From the NCBI GenBank assembly GCA_017432005.1, contig JAFRKA010000025.1, forward strand, positions 1 through 34,041: DNA of 34,041 bases. The letters run 5' to 3'. Below are positions 7,177 to 15,072 of the stretch, one piece after another (the stretch's first letter is position 1; every line of letters begins with the position of its first letter). The position numbers and the translations under genes were made by a program. This DNA comes from Erysipelotrichaceae bacterium (GTDB lineage: Bacteria; Bacillota_I; Bacilli_A; Erysipelotrichales; Erysipelotrichaceae). The notes under the pieces were generated by a model. That model worked only from the letters and a program-made list of their open reading frames with translations, ran no database searches and was not told the origin of the DNA.

Positions 7177-8097
7177 ATGGCCGGAAAAGAACACAAGGTG
7201 TCCAGAAAATATGCCAAGAGATGCTTCGGAACGATCGGTCTGCTGCTGACGATGTATGCGCTGTTCGTACTGATCATTCCTTTCTTCATGCATATGTACA
7301 TGCTGAATGTCGAATCGGATATCCTCGATGATAAACTGCTTTATTACGGTATCTATTTCATCATCATCCTGTTCGGTACTTTTGTGCCTTTTTTTCTTAT
7401 GCGGCTTATTTTCAAACTGAAATTCGGCAAGTTCAATTCTTCCATCAGCGCCAGTTTTTCCGATCTGTTCGTTCAGACGATCGTCTTTTTTACGCTCTGT
7501 ATCGCTCTGACATACGTTTCGAACCTGCTGTTTGCATATCTGGGAATGGAAGGGAAGCTGATCTCCAGCATCGGTTTCAGTTATGATGAAGCCAATCTTT
7601 CATATCCGCTGTATATCTTTATGCTGATAGCAGTCACACCGCTGATCGAAGAATATGCTTTCAGAGGTGTCCTGCTGAATACACTGTCTAAATACGGAAA
7701 ACGTTTCGGTCTGATCGCCAGTGCTGTCATTTTTGCCCTGGCTCATCTTCATTTTGCCGAGATGCTGCCGGCTTTTGCCATGGGCATCCAGCTGGGCAAG
7801 ACTTCACTGCGTTACAAAAGCATTCAGCCGACAATCATCATCCATATCCTGTTCAATGCGCTGATCTATGCGTTATGTGTGATCCCGGCTTCGATCACCA
7901 AATATATGGCATTCGGTATCGCCGCGATCGTCATCATGGCTGGTTATCTGATCATTTCCGGAAGATATGAAAGGATCAAGATCCAGAAGCTGCGTTCCAA
8001 CAGGACGACAAACATCCTTTTCTATTCCAGTCCGGCTGTCATCATCGCGATGATGCTGATGATCCTGGATACGCTGCTGTTCATGTATCTGAAATGA
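7177..8097 (+). CDS. CPBP-family intramembrane metalloprotease
   Basis: The protein is about 306 residues with roughly eight membrane segments. The three CPBP (Abi/Rce1-like) motifs are present: EEYAFRG (Glu158, Glu159, Arg163), a histidine in ALAHLHF (His190), and HILFN (His223, Asn227). These residues bind the catalytic zinc within the membrane. Family members process prenylated or secreted peptides, and some give bacteriocin self-immunity. The ATG at 7177 is preferred over the TTG at 7171. Neither has a ribosome-binding site and the promoter -10 ends 6 nt before the ATG. The next gene begins 11 nt downstream. Confidence 0.9.
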   Translation: MAGKEHKVSRKYAKRCFGTIGLLLTMYALFVLIIPFFMHMYMLNVESDILDDKLLYYGIYFIIILFGTFVPFFLMRLIFKLKFGKFNSSISASFSDLFVQTIVFFTLCIALTYVSNLLFAYLGMEGKLISSIGFSYDEANLSYPLYIFMLIAVTPLIEEYAFRGVLLNTLSKYGKRFGLIASAVIFALAHLHFAEMLPAFAMGIQLGKTSLRYKSIQPTIIIHILFNALIYALCVIPASITKYMAFGIAAIVIMAGYLIISGRYERIKIQKLRSNRTTNILFYSSPAVIIAMMLMILDTLLFMYLK

Positions 8098-8108
8098 TTT
8101 AGTTGAAT

Positions 8109-8573
8109 ATGACGGATTTAAATAGTATAAATTACGACGATATAAGTGAGAAACTGTTCGAGAAAGATTATGCAGTGATTGATTTTCTGCCGGAGCAGGT
8201 CAGCAAGGAAAAAGCTGATGCATATTCCAGGACAGAGAAGTTCTATCTTGATGAAGCTCAGCGCAGAGAACTGTATCGCCGTTTTGCGTATGTACTGATA
8301 AAGCTCAGTTCATATTATGATTTTGTGATCTGTGATAACGGAAAGTGGTATCACGATCATCCACTTGCCGTTCTTTCGGAAAAGATCACAGGTCTTACGG
8401 AAACGGCCTATGTCAATATACTGCTTCCGGAAACAGAAGCCCTGGTCACTTTCAATGGAGGTGATCTGTATATGACTGTCTATAATTGCGATGAAACTCT
8501 GTTTAACAGAATAAAACAGCTGGCGATGAGCGAAGGACTGTTTGTCAGGAGGAAGATTGAAGATGAAGAATAA
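8109..8573 (+). CDS. Conserved-looking protein of unknown function (154 aa)
   Basis: The ATG at 8109 lies 11 nt after the CPBP stop, with no clear Shine-Dalgarno, so translation may be coupled. The protein is soluble, acidic and lacks a signal peptide. It is rich in Tyr and charged residues, with a probable mixed alpha/beta fold. I do not recognise the family. It overlaps the next gene by 11 nt, and the strong AGGAGG site for that gene lies inside its 3' end. It therefore belongs to a CPBP-unknown-phosphatase operon. Confidence 0.75.
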   Translation: MTDLNSINYDDISEKLFEKDYAVIDFLPEQVSKEKADAYSRTEKFYLDEAQRRELYRRFAYVLIKLSSYYDFVICDNGKWYHDHPLAVLSEKITGLTETAYVNILLPETEALVTFNGGDLYMTVYNCDETLFNRIKQLAMSEGLFVRRKIEDEE

Positions 8574-9894
8574 AGCTCAGTTTACGGACCGTATGAAGAT
8601 GATTTTAAGCAGGCTGATCCCTGTTGTACTGCTGATCATCCTGATCTGTCCGCTTAACATCAAAGCCAATACCGGTGACAGCGATGACTATCAGCTGAAA
8701 GAGATCGTCGTATTGAGCAGGCACAATATCAGGGCTCCTTTATCGGTAAAGGGTTCGGTGCTTGATTCGGCGACTCCGCATACCTGGTTCGACTGGTCAG
8801 GCAATGCTTCAGAACTGTCTTTAAGAGGCGGCATGCTGGAAACGGCCATGGGGCAGTATTTCCGAAAATGGATGGAGAATAAAGGACTGATACCGGAAAA
8901 CTTCCGTCCTCAAGAAGATGAAGTGAGGTTCTATGCCAATGCGAAACAGCGTACGATCGCTACCGCCAACTATTTTGCCGCTGGTTTCCTGCCGGTAGCT
9001 GATATCGATGTCCTGACGAAGCAGGAATACGACAAGATGGATCCGGTGTTCAATCCGCAGCTGACTTTCGTCAGTGAGAAATACAATGCGGATGCGATCG
9101 CCCAGATGAAGACAAAACTTCCGGATCTCAGTGAAGAATATAAACTGCTCAAGGAAGTGCTCGATTTTGAGGAATCGGAAGGATATAAAGACGGCAGTGT
9201 TGCCGATCTTGTAAATGGTGATACGCAGTTCGTCATGGAACTGAATGCTGAACCGGGTCTCACGGGATCGCTGAAGACAGGTACATCGCTTTCTGATGCG
9301 CTGGTACTGCAGTTCTATGAAGAGGAAGATACGAACAAGGCTGCCTTCGGACATGATCTTACGATCGAACAGTGGAAGACTATCTCCAGCATCAAGGATA
9401 CTTTTATCGATGTGCTGTATACGACTCCGCTGGTCAGTGTCAATATCGCTCATCCTCTGCTGAAGGAGATCAGAAGTGAACTGAAGAATGAAGGCAGGCT
9501 CTTCTCGTTCCTGTGCGGACATGATTCCAATATCGCCAGTGTGATGGGAGCACTGGGAGTGAAGGATTTCGCTGCTCCGTCATCGATCGAATCAAAGACG
9601 CCGATCGGTTCAAAACTGGTCTTTGAAAAACTGGAAAAGGACGATGAGGAGTACATAAGGATGTCTCTTGTCTATAACAGCTATGATCAGCTTCGTGATA
9701 TCTCCCTGCTCAGTGATGAGAATCCTCCGCAGCAGTATTATCTGGAGATCGAAGGACTTGAAGCTGCAGGACAGGGGGTCTACAGGGCTGCCGATTTCTA
9801 CAGTCTGCTCAATGAAAAGATCGATGCCTATGACCAGCTGGTCAGGAAATACGGTGATGGTGATAACGTGCTTCCTAAGACCGGTATTGAATAG
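8563..9894 (+). CDS. agp: Secreted histidine acid phosphatase, glucose-1-phosphatase-like, ending LPKTGIE
   Basis: The protein has 443 residues; ATG 8563 follows AGGAGG by 10 nt. Residues ~11-36 form a signal peptide. The catalytic site is SRHNIRAP (His54), with Asn where most family members have Gly, exactly as in E. coli Agp. The proton-donor motif GHDSNIA (His320-Asp321) also matches Agp. Similar segments continue along the chain (GSVLDSATPHTW, RTIATANYFAAG, MDPVFNPQ, TPIGSKLVFEK). It should hydrolyse glucose-1-phosphate or phytate-like esters outside the cell. The last residues are VLPKTGIE followed directly by TAG, with no hydrophobic or basic sorting tail. How the enzyme is retained is therefore unclear. 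Confidence 0.93.
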   Translation: MKNKAQFTDRMKMILSRLIPVVLLIILICPLNIKANTGDSDDYQLKEIVVLSRHNIRAPLSVKGSVLDSATPHTWFDWSGNASELSLRGGMLETAMGQYFRKWMENKGLIPENFRPQEDEVRFYANAKQRTIATANYFAAGFLPVADIDVLTKQEYDKMDPVFNPQLTFVSEKYNADAIAQMKTKLPDLSEEYKLLKEVLDFEESEGYKDGSVADLVNGDTQFVMELNAEPGLTGSLKTGTSLSDALVLQFYEEEDTNKAAFGHDLTIEQWKTISSIKDTFIDVLYTTPLVSVNIAHPLLKEIRSELKNEGRLFSFLCGHDSNIASVMGALGVKDFAAPSSIESKTPIGSKLVFEKLEKDDEEYIRMSLVYNSYDQLRDISLLSDENPPQQYYLEIEGLEAAGQGVYRAADFYSLLNEKIDAYDQLVRKYGDGDNVLPKTGIE

Positions 9895-9911
9895 ACAAAA
9901 AGGAGAGAAAA

Positions 9912-10388
9912 ATGGAAGAACTGCTGCTGAATGAAAAACTGGTAATGACTTTGCCTGACGGACTGAGAGTCATGAGCGATGAAGAAACGGCAAAGTTAAA
10001 TTTCTATAAAGACAGGAAAGGTCTCTGCTTCAATGATCCTGAAAAGCATCTCATGATCACATCCGGTTTTAAAAAGCTTAACGGCATCATCAATATGCTG
10101 ATCTCGGAAAAGGATCTCAATATGAACAGTGAGGCCGAGATCAGTAAGGCTATGAAGCCTTATGGTTATCGCCTGATAGATCTGGGATCACGGACGATCG
10201 CCGGTTCGAAGGCTGAATGCTACAGTTATGAATATAATTCTGAAGGTATAGACATGTTCGGTGAATCATATGTCTTCAAAAAGGACAAGGATGCCTATTA
10301 TCTGAATATGTATACCAGAGCAGAAAACAAGGAAGAGAATCTTGCCTGCTGGAACGCTTTTCTCGATGGCCTCAAGTGGAAGGACTGA
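9912..10388 (+). CDS. Soluble protein of unknown function (158 aa)
   Basis: A good AAGGAGA lies 6 nt before the ATG and 17 nt after the phosphatase gene, so it is probably the last gene of the same operon. The protein is cytoplasmic by sequence: no signal peptide and no membrane segment. Its pattern (an opening LPDGLRVMSDEE, a central YGYRLIDLGSRTIAGSKAECYSYEY, then a tail with aromatic residues ending LDGLKW) suggests a single small alpha/beta domain of the PsbP/DUF1795 type. That likeness is loose. I cannot assign a function. No terminator is visible in the 138 nt after it. Confidence 0.75.
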   Translation: MEELLLNEKLVMTLPDGLRVMSDEETAKLNFYKDRKGLCFNDPEKHLMITSGFKKLNGIINMLISEKDLNMNSEAEISKAMKPYGYRLIDLGSRTIAGSKAECYSYEYNSEGIDMFGESYVFKKDKDAYYLNMYTRAENKEENLACWNAFLDGLKWKD

Positions 10389-10474
10389 ACAGTCATCATA
10401 TCTCTTGTGTGCAGAAGAAAAGATGATAGAATTATTTCAAAGATCATAATGAGGAAATGCCATCTGTCATTTAT

Positions 10475-10502
10475 TTGCATGTCCGGAATTATGGTATAAA
10501 AT
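10475..10502 (+). promoter_or_regulatory. Promoter of the STAS gene
   Basis: A -35 TTGCAT (10475-10480) and a -10 TAAAAT (10497-10502) are 16 bp apart, 24 nt upstream of the ATG at 10527. The rest of the gap 10389-10474 shows nothing else. Confidence 0.5.
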
Positions 10503-10526
10503 AAAATTGGTTTTGGAGGTACATCA

Positions 10527-10826
10527 ATGGAGATAATCAAAACTGTAAAAGATGAAACGGCAGAGCTTTCTCTGATCGGAAGACTTGATACAACGACTGC
10601 TCCGGAATTGGAAGAGGAATTAAAGAAGCTGTTTGAAGCAGGATCTAAGGACCTTGCGATCAATCTTGAACAGCTGGAATACATCTCTTCTGCCGGACTC
10701 AGAGTTCTGCTTTTTGCCCAGAAGAGTGTCACCCCTGAGGGCAAGCTGGTCATCAGAAATGCCAGACCGGAGATCATGGAAGTCTTTGATATCACCGGTT
10801 TTACCGATATTCTGACGATCGAATAA
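10527..10826 (+). CDS. STAS-domain anti-sigma-factor antagonist (SpoIIAA/RsbV-like)
   Basis: The protein has 99 residues and is a single STAS domain. It has GRLDTTTAPELEEEL, a conserved serine pair in EYISSAGLRVL (Ser54/Ser55, the phosphorylation region of SpoIIAA/RsbV), and a closing VFDITGFTDIL. GGAGG lies 7 nt before the ATG. Such proteins bind and sequester RsbW-type anti-sigma kinases when unphosphorylated. It has its own promoter and terminator. No sigma factor is nearby, but an RsbW-like ATPase domain is fused to the transporter encoded 4.5 kb downstream. The STAS domain of the fusion protein at 32954 is very similar. Confidence 0.92.
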   Translation: MEIIKTVKDETAELSLIGRLDTTTAPELEEELKKLFEAGSKDLAINLEQLEYISSAGLRVLLFAQKSVTPEGKLVIRNARPEIMEVFDITGFTDILTIE

Positions 10827-10854
10827 ACAGGAATAACAAGAAGTCTTATCTGAT

Positions 10855-10877
10855 GCGCCCGTTAAAGGCGCTTTTTT
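10855..10877 (+). terminator. Intrinsic terminator after the STAS gene
   Basis: Stem GCGCC/GGCGC (10855-10859 with 10867-10871), 7-nt loop, then TTTTTT. It lies 29 nt after the stop codon. Confidence 0.85.
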
Positions 10878-10892
10878 ATTTCACCGTGAGAT

Positions 10893-10921
10893 TTGTTGGA
10901 AGATGTTTCGTATAGTATGAT
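10893..10921 (+). promoter_or_regulatory. Promoter of the PAP2/cellulose-synthase-like operon
   Basis: A -35 TTGTTG (10893-10898) and a -10 TATGAT (10916-10921) are separated by 17 bp, ~22 nt before the ATG at 10943. Confidence 0.6.
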
Positions 10922-10942
10922 TGTTTTGAGGAAATTAAAGAT

Positions 10943-11899
10943 ATGGATATAGAATACTTGCTGCTTTTACAGAGATTCAGAGAACTGACGAACGATATCC
11001 TGACGCCGTTCATGGAAGCGATCTCTCTTTTTTCGGTCTCTTATCTGGTCTTTATTCCGGTTCTGATCTACTGGATCTATGACAGAAGAAAAGGTCTTTT
11101 ACCTTTAGCTTCTTTTTATCTGTGCATCGGCATCAATGCTGCAGTCAAACTGACAGCCTGTATATACAGGCCGTGGATCAGAGATGCCAGAGTCGTACCG
11201 GCCGGTGATGCGATAAGCACGGCAACAGGGTATTCTTTCCCGAGCGGGCATACTGCCACCTCAAGCCCTTTGCTTGCAGGAATGGCGCGGTCCTTCGCCG
11301 ATAAGAATAAATGGATCTCCCGGATCTGTATCATCGTCCTGCTGACGATCGCTTTTTCCCGCAATTATCTCGGTGTTCATACGCCGCAGGATGTGCTGAT
11401 CGCCCTGCTGGAAGGTTTTGTTACTGTATACGTGATGGAAAAGATCTTTGCGTATGTAGATAAGAATCCTGAAAAGGAGGATATCCTGCTTCTGCTGGAA
11501 TTCCTGTTTGCCGTAGCAGGACTTGTCTATATAACTTTCAAGTCTTATCCGATGGAATATGTTGACGGTGTGCTCATCGTCGATCCGCAGAAAATGATGA
11601 ATGACGGCTATGGTGATCTGGGCATGATGGTGACCTATCCGATCGCCCACTTCATCGAAAAGAAATGGATCAGATTCGATCCGGCAGGTCTCAATAAGAA
11701 CGGCCTTATTGCGGGTGTTTTGGGTTTTGCCCTGTTTGCCCTGATCAGAGAACTGCTTAATACTTATCTGGTAGCGCAGTTCGGTTCACACTGGGGCAAG
11801 CTTTACGGAGCTTTTATCCTTGTTTTTTTCTGTATCACTCTTTATCCGCTGATCATCAAACTTGTTTTCAATAAACAGAAGAAAGAAGAACAGGAATGA
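10943..11899 (+). CDS. PAP2-family membrane phosphatase
   Basis: The protein has 318 residues with the three-part PAP2 signature: K69-x6-R76-P77, P100-S-G-H103, and S139-R140-x5-H146-x3-D150. His103 and His146 are catalytic. About eight membrane segments are present. The C-terminal 150 residues carry extra hydrophobic segments beyond the usual ~200-residue core. Family members remove phosphate from lipid phosphates such as undecaprenyl pyrophosphate or phosphatidate. The stop overlaps the ATG of the GH5-glycosyltransferase gene (ATGA), so translation is coupled. A role in lipid-carrier or phospholipid turnover beside polysaccharide synthesis is likely but inferred. GAGG lies 11 nt before the ATG. 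Confidence 0.93.
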   Translation: MDIEYLLLLQRFRELTNDILTPFMEAISLFSVSYLVFIPVLIYWIYDRRKGLLPLASFYLCIGINAAVKLTACIYRPWIRDARVVPAGDAISTATGYSFPSGHTATSSPLLAGMARSFADKNKWISRICIIVLLTIAFSRNYLGVHTPQDVLIALLEGFVTVYVMEKIFAYVDKNPEKEDILLLLEFLFAVAGLVYITFKSYPMEYVDGVLIVDPQKMMNDGYGDLGMMVTYPIAHFIEKKWIRFDPAGLNKNGLIAGVLGFALFALIRELLNTYLVAQFGSHWGKLYGAFILVFFCITLYPLIIKLVFNKQKKEEQE

Positions 11900-14800
11900 C
11901 TGACAGAATGAAGAAAAACATCCGGACAGTTATCTGTCTGATGATGCTTCTGATGGTATTTATTGGATCCGGTATCAGAAGCACAAGCACTGTAAGCGCC
12001 GATCTGAATACGACCCGTCCGTCAAAGAACGGTCATCTTCATGTGGAAGGCACACAGCTGAAAGATGAGGAAGGCAATGTCGCTTTTCTGAAAGGCATCA
12101 GTACTCACGGACTGACTTGGTATCCTGAATTTGTCGATGAAGGACTGTTCAGAGGTCTTTCTGAAGAATGGGACTGCAATCTCATCAGACTGGCTACTTA
12201 TTCTTCGCAATATCACAAAGGACAGAAGAAAGAGACATTGGATGTCGTCTTTGAAGGCATCGAGGCAGCGATCGCCGCAGACATGTATGTACTGGTCGAC
12301 TGGCATACGATGATCGATGAGAGACCTGATGATTTCTGGGATGATGCCATCGAGTTTTTCACGATCGTCACTGACAGATACGGAAATGATCCGCATCTGC
12401 TGTATGAAGTATGCAACGAACCGGGCGGTGATTGGCTGGCAGTCAAAGAATACGCAGAAGATATCATTCCGATCATCCGCAGCAAGGCTCCTGATGCAGT
12501 GATCATCATCGGTACGCCTAATTACTGTCAGGATCTCCATTATCCTGCCATAGATCCGCTGTCTCTGGATAATATCATGTATTCAGCTCATTTCTATTCG
12601 GCTACCCATGGCAAGGAGTTGCGTGAGCAGATCGACAGAGCTGTTCATTCCGGACTTCCGGTCTTTATAAGTGAATGCGGGATCACGGAAGCCGACGGTA
12701 ACGGCAAGACTGATTTCATCTCTGCGGCTCAATGGTTCTCCTACGTCAATAAAGAAAGGATCAGCTATACCGTCTGGAGCCTTTCAGACAAGAACGAATC
12801 GTCTGCTTTCTTCCTTCCGGGTACAGAACCGGATGAAGCGCTGAATGAAAACAACATCTCTCAGACCGGCAAATGGATCAGAGCTCTGATGCAGGGGACG
12901 GAACCTTTTGCTATCGCTGTCAGCAATGATATAAAAACAGCCGATTTCAGAAAGCTGATCCAGATGAGATTCAGAGAATTCACCAGTGAAAAAGCCATCA
13001 GAACATGGGCTTTCACTTCTGCGATCATACTTCCTCTGATATTGCTTCTGACGCTTGGATGGAAACTGCTGAGTTCAAAGAAGAAAAATGCCTACACCTA
13101 TGCCGATCTGAAGGCAGACGAGAAGAAAGACAGAAAGAGTATCGTTAACGGGATCATCATTATCCTTAGCTCTTTCTTTACACTCATGTATCTGTTATGG
13201 CGTTTAAGGTATTCTCTGCCTTTATCCAAGGGTGTGATCGCGATAATATCCAGTGTATCTTTACTGATCGTAGAGATCCTCGGTTTCTTTGAATCACTCA
13301 TCATGTATAAGGGATTCATGAATCTGAAGGTCTATGATACACCGAAGATAAGTGATGAAGAGTATCCTGATGTCGATATCTTTATCGCTACTTACAATGA
13401 ACCGGCTGAACTGCTGACTAAGACTGTCAACGGCTGCAAGCATCTTGATTATCCCGATAAGGATAAAGTCCATATCTGGCTTTGTGACGACAACCGCCGC
13501 TCCGAGATCAGAAAACTGGCCGAAGAGATGGGTGTCGGTTATTTTGACCGTCCTGACAATAAAGGCGCCAAAGCCGGTAACCTCAATCACGCTCTGTCGC
13601 TTACCAGTGCACCTTATGTCGTGACTCTGGATGCGGATATGATCGTCAGAAGCTGTTTCCTGCTCAAGACCATTCCTTTCTTTGTCGATGCGCAGAAGCA
13701 CTACGATGAAAAGAAGAAGATCAGACTCGGTCTATTACAGACTCCGCAGTGTTTCTATGACCCTGATGTCTTCCAGTATGCGCTGTATTCTGAAAACAAC
13801 GCGCCTAATGAACAGGATTTCTTCTACCGGGCGATCGAAGTAGCCAAGACATCGGATAACAGTGTCATCTACGGCGGTTCCAATACCGTTATTTCAAGGG
13901 CAGCTCTTGAGGCCATCGGCGGTTTCTACACTGAAACGATCACTGAGGATTTTGCGACCGGCATGCTGATCGAATCAGCCGGATTCGTATCTCTGGCTCT
14001 GAGTGAACCTTTAGCCAGCGGCACGGTCCCCAAGACTTACCAGGAACACATCAAGCAGAGGACAAGATGGGGCAGAGGAGTCATATCCACTGCCAGACAG
14101 TTGCATCTGCTTTCCCGCAAGGGGCTGACGCTGTCGCAGAAACTGAGTTACTGGAGTTCAGTCGTCTACTGGTATTCACCACTGAAGAATCTCATCTATA
14201 TGATCGCTCCGCTGATGTATGCGGTATTCAATATCCCGGTCTTTATCTGCAACTGGAGTGAACTGCTTGTTTACTGGCTGCCGATGTTCATCATGCAGGA
14301 TATCATCTTGCGTGCTTTGAGCAATAACTCGGTATCGACCAAATGGAGCGGTATCTACGAGACCAGTGTCATGCCTTTCCTGCTCATACCGATGATCAAG
14401 GAATCCTTCGGTGTGACGCTGAGAAGCTTCAAAGTTACAGACAAATCCGGCAACCGGAGTATCAAGAATAAAGATACGAAGTCGATGAGGCCTTTCGTCA
14501 TCCTGCTGATTCTGCATATTCTGGGTTTTGCCAGGATAATCTGGCTGCTGTGCAAAGTACCTTCAGTGGGACTGATCACGATCATCTTCTGGATCGTCAG
14601 AAACACTTATCTCATCATCATGGCTCTGTTCCTCATCGACGGCCGTGAACTTGATAAGGAAAACGTCAAGGTCAAAGACGGCGAGATGGTGAGAGTCACG
14701 GAACCTGACGGATCGGTATATGAAGGAATCACGACACTTATGACCGAACACAACATGAATCTCTTCCTTGATGATGCCAGAGATCTGAATATCGGTGAAT

Positions 14801-15057
14801 ATGTGACGGTCGAGATAGATACAGAGAAATATCATGTCAGTCTGAAGTGTGTCGTAACCGATACAGTCATTTCTAACTATACCGATCAGCGCACACACCG
14901 ACTCGAGATCATGGACTTCGGTGATGACCGTTTTGAGTATCTGCAGATCCTCTATGACCGGATACCGACCTTGCCTCAGTCATTGAGACGTGATTTCGGT
15001 ATCACAAGACACCTGTGGCGCAATATCGCTTGCAGGATCGAAAGAAGTACAAGATAA
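11896..15057 (+). CDS. bcsA: GH5 cellulase fused to BcsA-like cellulose synthase (GT2) with a C-terminal PilZ-like region
   Basis: The protein has 1053 residues. Residues 8-33 form a signal or anchor helix. About 40-340 is a GH5 cellulase domain on the outer face, with WH136-137, acid/base Glu175 (CNEPG) and nucleophile Glu260 (SECG). A membrane helix at ~371-390 and a pair at ~415-465 lead to the cytoplasmic GT2 core: TYNEP (499-503), Asp531/532, DAD (579-581), TED (683-685) and QRTRW (721-725), the processive synthase signature. More membrane helices follow, then a PilZ-like barrel (~940-1010). One chain may both make and cut a beta-glucan. In other bacteria these are separate genes (bcsA with bcsZ, or clostridial ccsA with ccsZ). 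It sits between PAP2 and MATE genes with minimal spacing. Confidence 0.93.
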   Translation: MTDRMKKNIRTVICLMMLLMVFIGSGIRSTSTVSADLNTTRPSKNGHLHVEGTQLKDEEGNVAFLKGISTHGLTWYPEFVDEGLFRGLSEEWDCNLIRLATYSSQYHKGQKKETLDVVFEGIEAAIAADMYVLVDWHTMIDERPDDFWDDAIEFFTIVTDRYGNDPHLLYEVCNEPGGDWLAVKEYAEDIIPIIRSKAPDAVIIIGTPNYCQDLHYPAIDPLSLDNIMYSAHFYSATHGKELREQIDRAVHSGLPVFISECGITEADGNGKTDFISAAQWFSYVNKERISYTVWSLSDKNESSAFFLPGTEPDEALNENNISQTGKWIRALMQGTEPFAIAVSNDIKTADFRKLIQMRFREFTSEKAIRTWAFTSAIILPLILLLTLGWKLLSSKKKNAYTYADLKADEKKDRKSIVNGIIIILSSFFTLMYLLWRLRYSLPLSKGVIAIISSVSLLIVEILGFFESLIMYKGFMNLKVYDTPKISDEEYPDVDIFIATYNEPAELLTKTVNGCKHLDYPDKDKVHIWLCDDNRRSEIRKLAEEMGVGYFDRPDNKGAKAGNLNHALSLTSAPYVVTLDADMIVRSCFLLKTIPFFVDAQKHYDEKKKIRLGLLQTPQCFYDPDVFQYALYSENNAPNEQDFFYRAIEVAKTSDNSVIYGGSNTVISRAALEAIGGFYTETITEDFATGMLIESAGFVSLALSEPLASGTVPKTYQEHIKQRTRWGRGVISTARQLHLLSRKGLTLSQKLSYWSSVVYWYSPLKNLIYMIAPLMYAVFNIPVFICNWSELLVYWLPMFIMQDIILRALSNNSVSTKWSGIYETSVMPFLLIPMIKESFGVTLRSFKVTDKSGNRSIKNKDTKSMRPFVILLILHILGFARIIWLLCKVPSVGLITIIFWIVRNTYLIIMALFLIDGRELDKENVKVKDGEMVRVTEPDGSVYEGITTLMTEHNMNLFLDDARDLNIGEYVTVEIDTEKYHVSLKCVVTDTVISNYTDQRTHRLEIMDFGDDRFEYLQILYDRIPTLPQSLRRDFGITRHLWRNIACRIERSTR

Positions 15058-15072
15058 CCGTTATTAAACAAG

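Noticed and set aside
7090..7293. N-terminal extension of HtrA back to 7293
   Set aside because: It would cross the divergent promoter and the CPBP start. The ATG at 7089 has a ribosome site and begins a normal membrane anchor.
8542..8562. TTG start of the phosphatase at 8542
   Set aside because: The AGGAGG lies within that extension and is placed for the ATG at 8563, which begins a normal signal peptide.
8821..9522. Long minus-strand open frame (233 codons) opposite the phosphatase gene
   Set aside because: It lies wholly within a gene with intact catalytic motifs, lacks a ribosome site, and has a low-complexity, domain-free product. It is a codon-bias shadow, like those at 12022-12540, 22585-23280 and 26131-26811.
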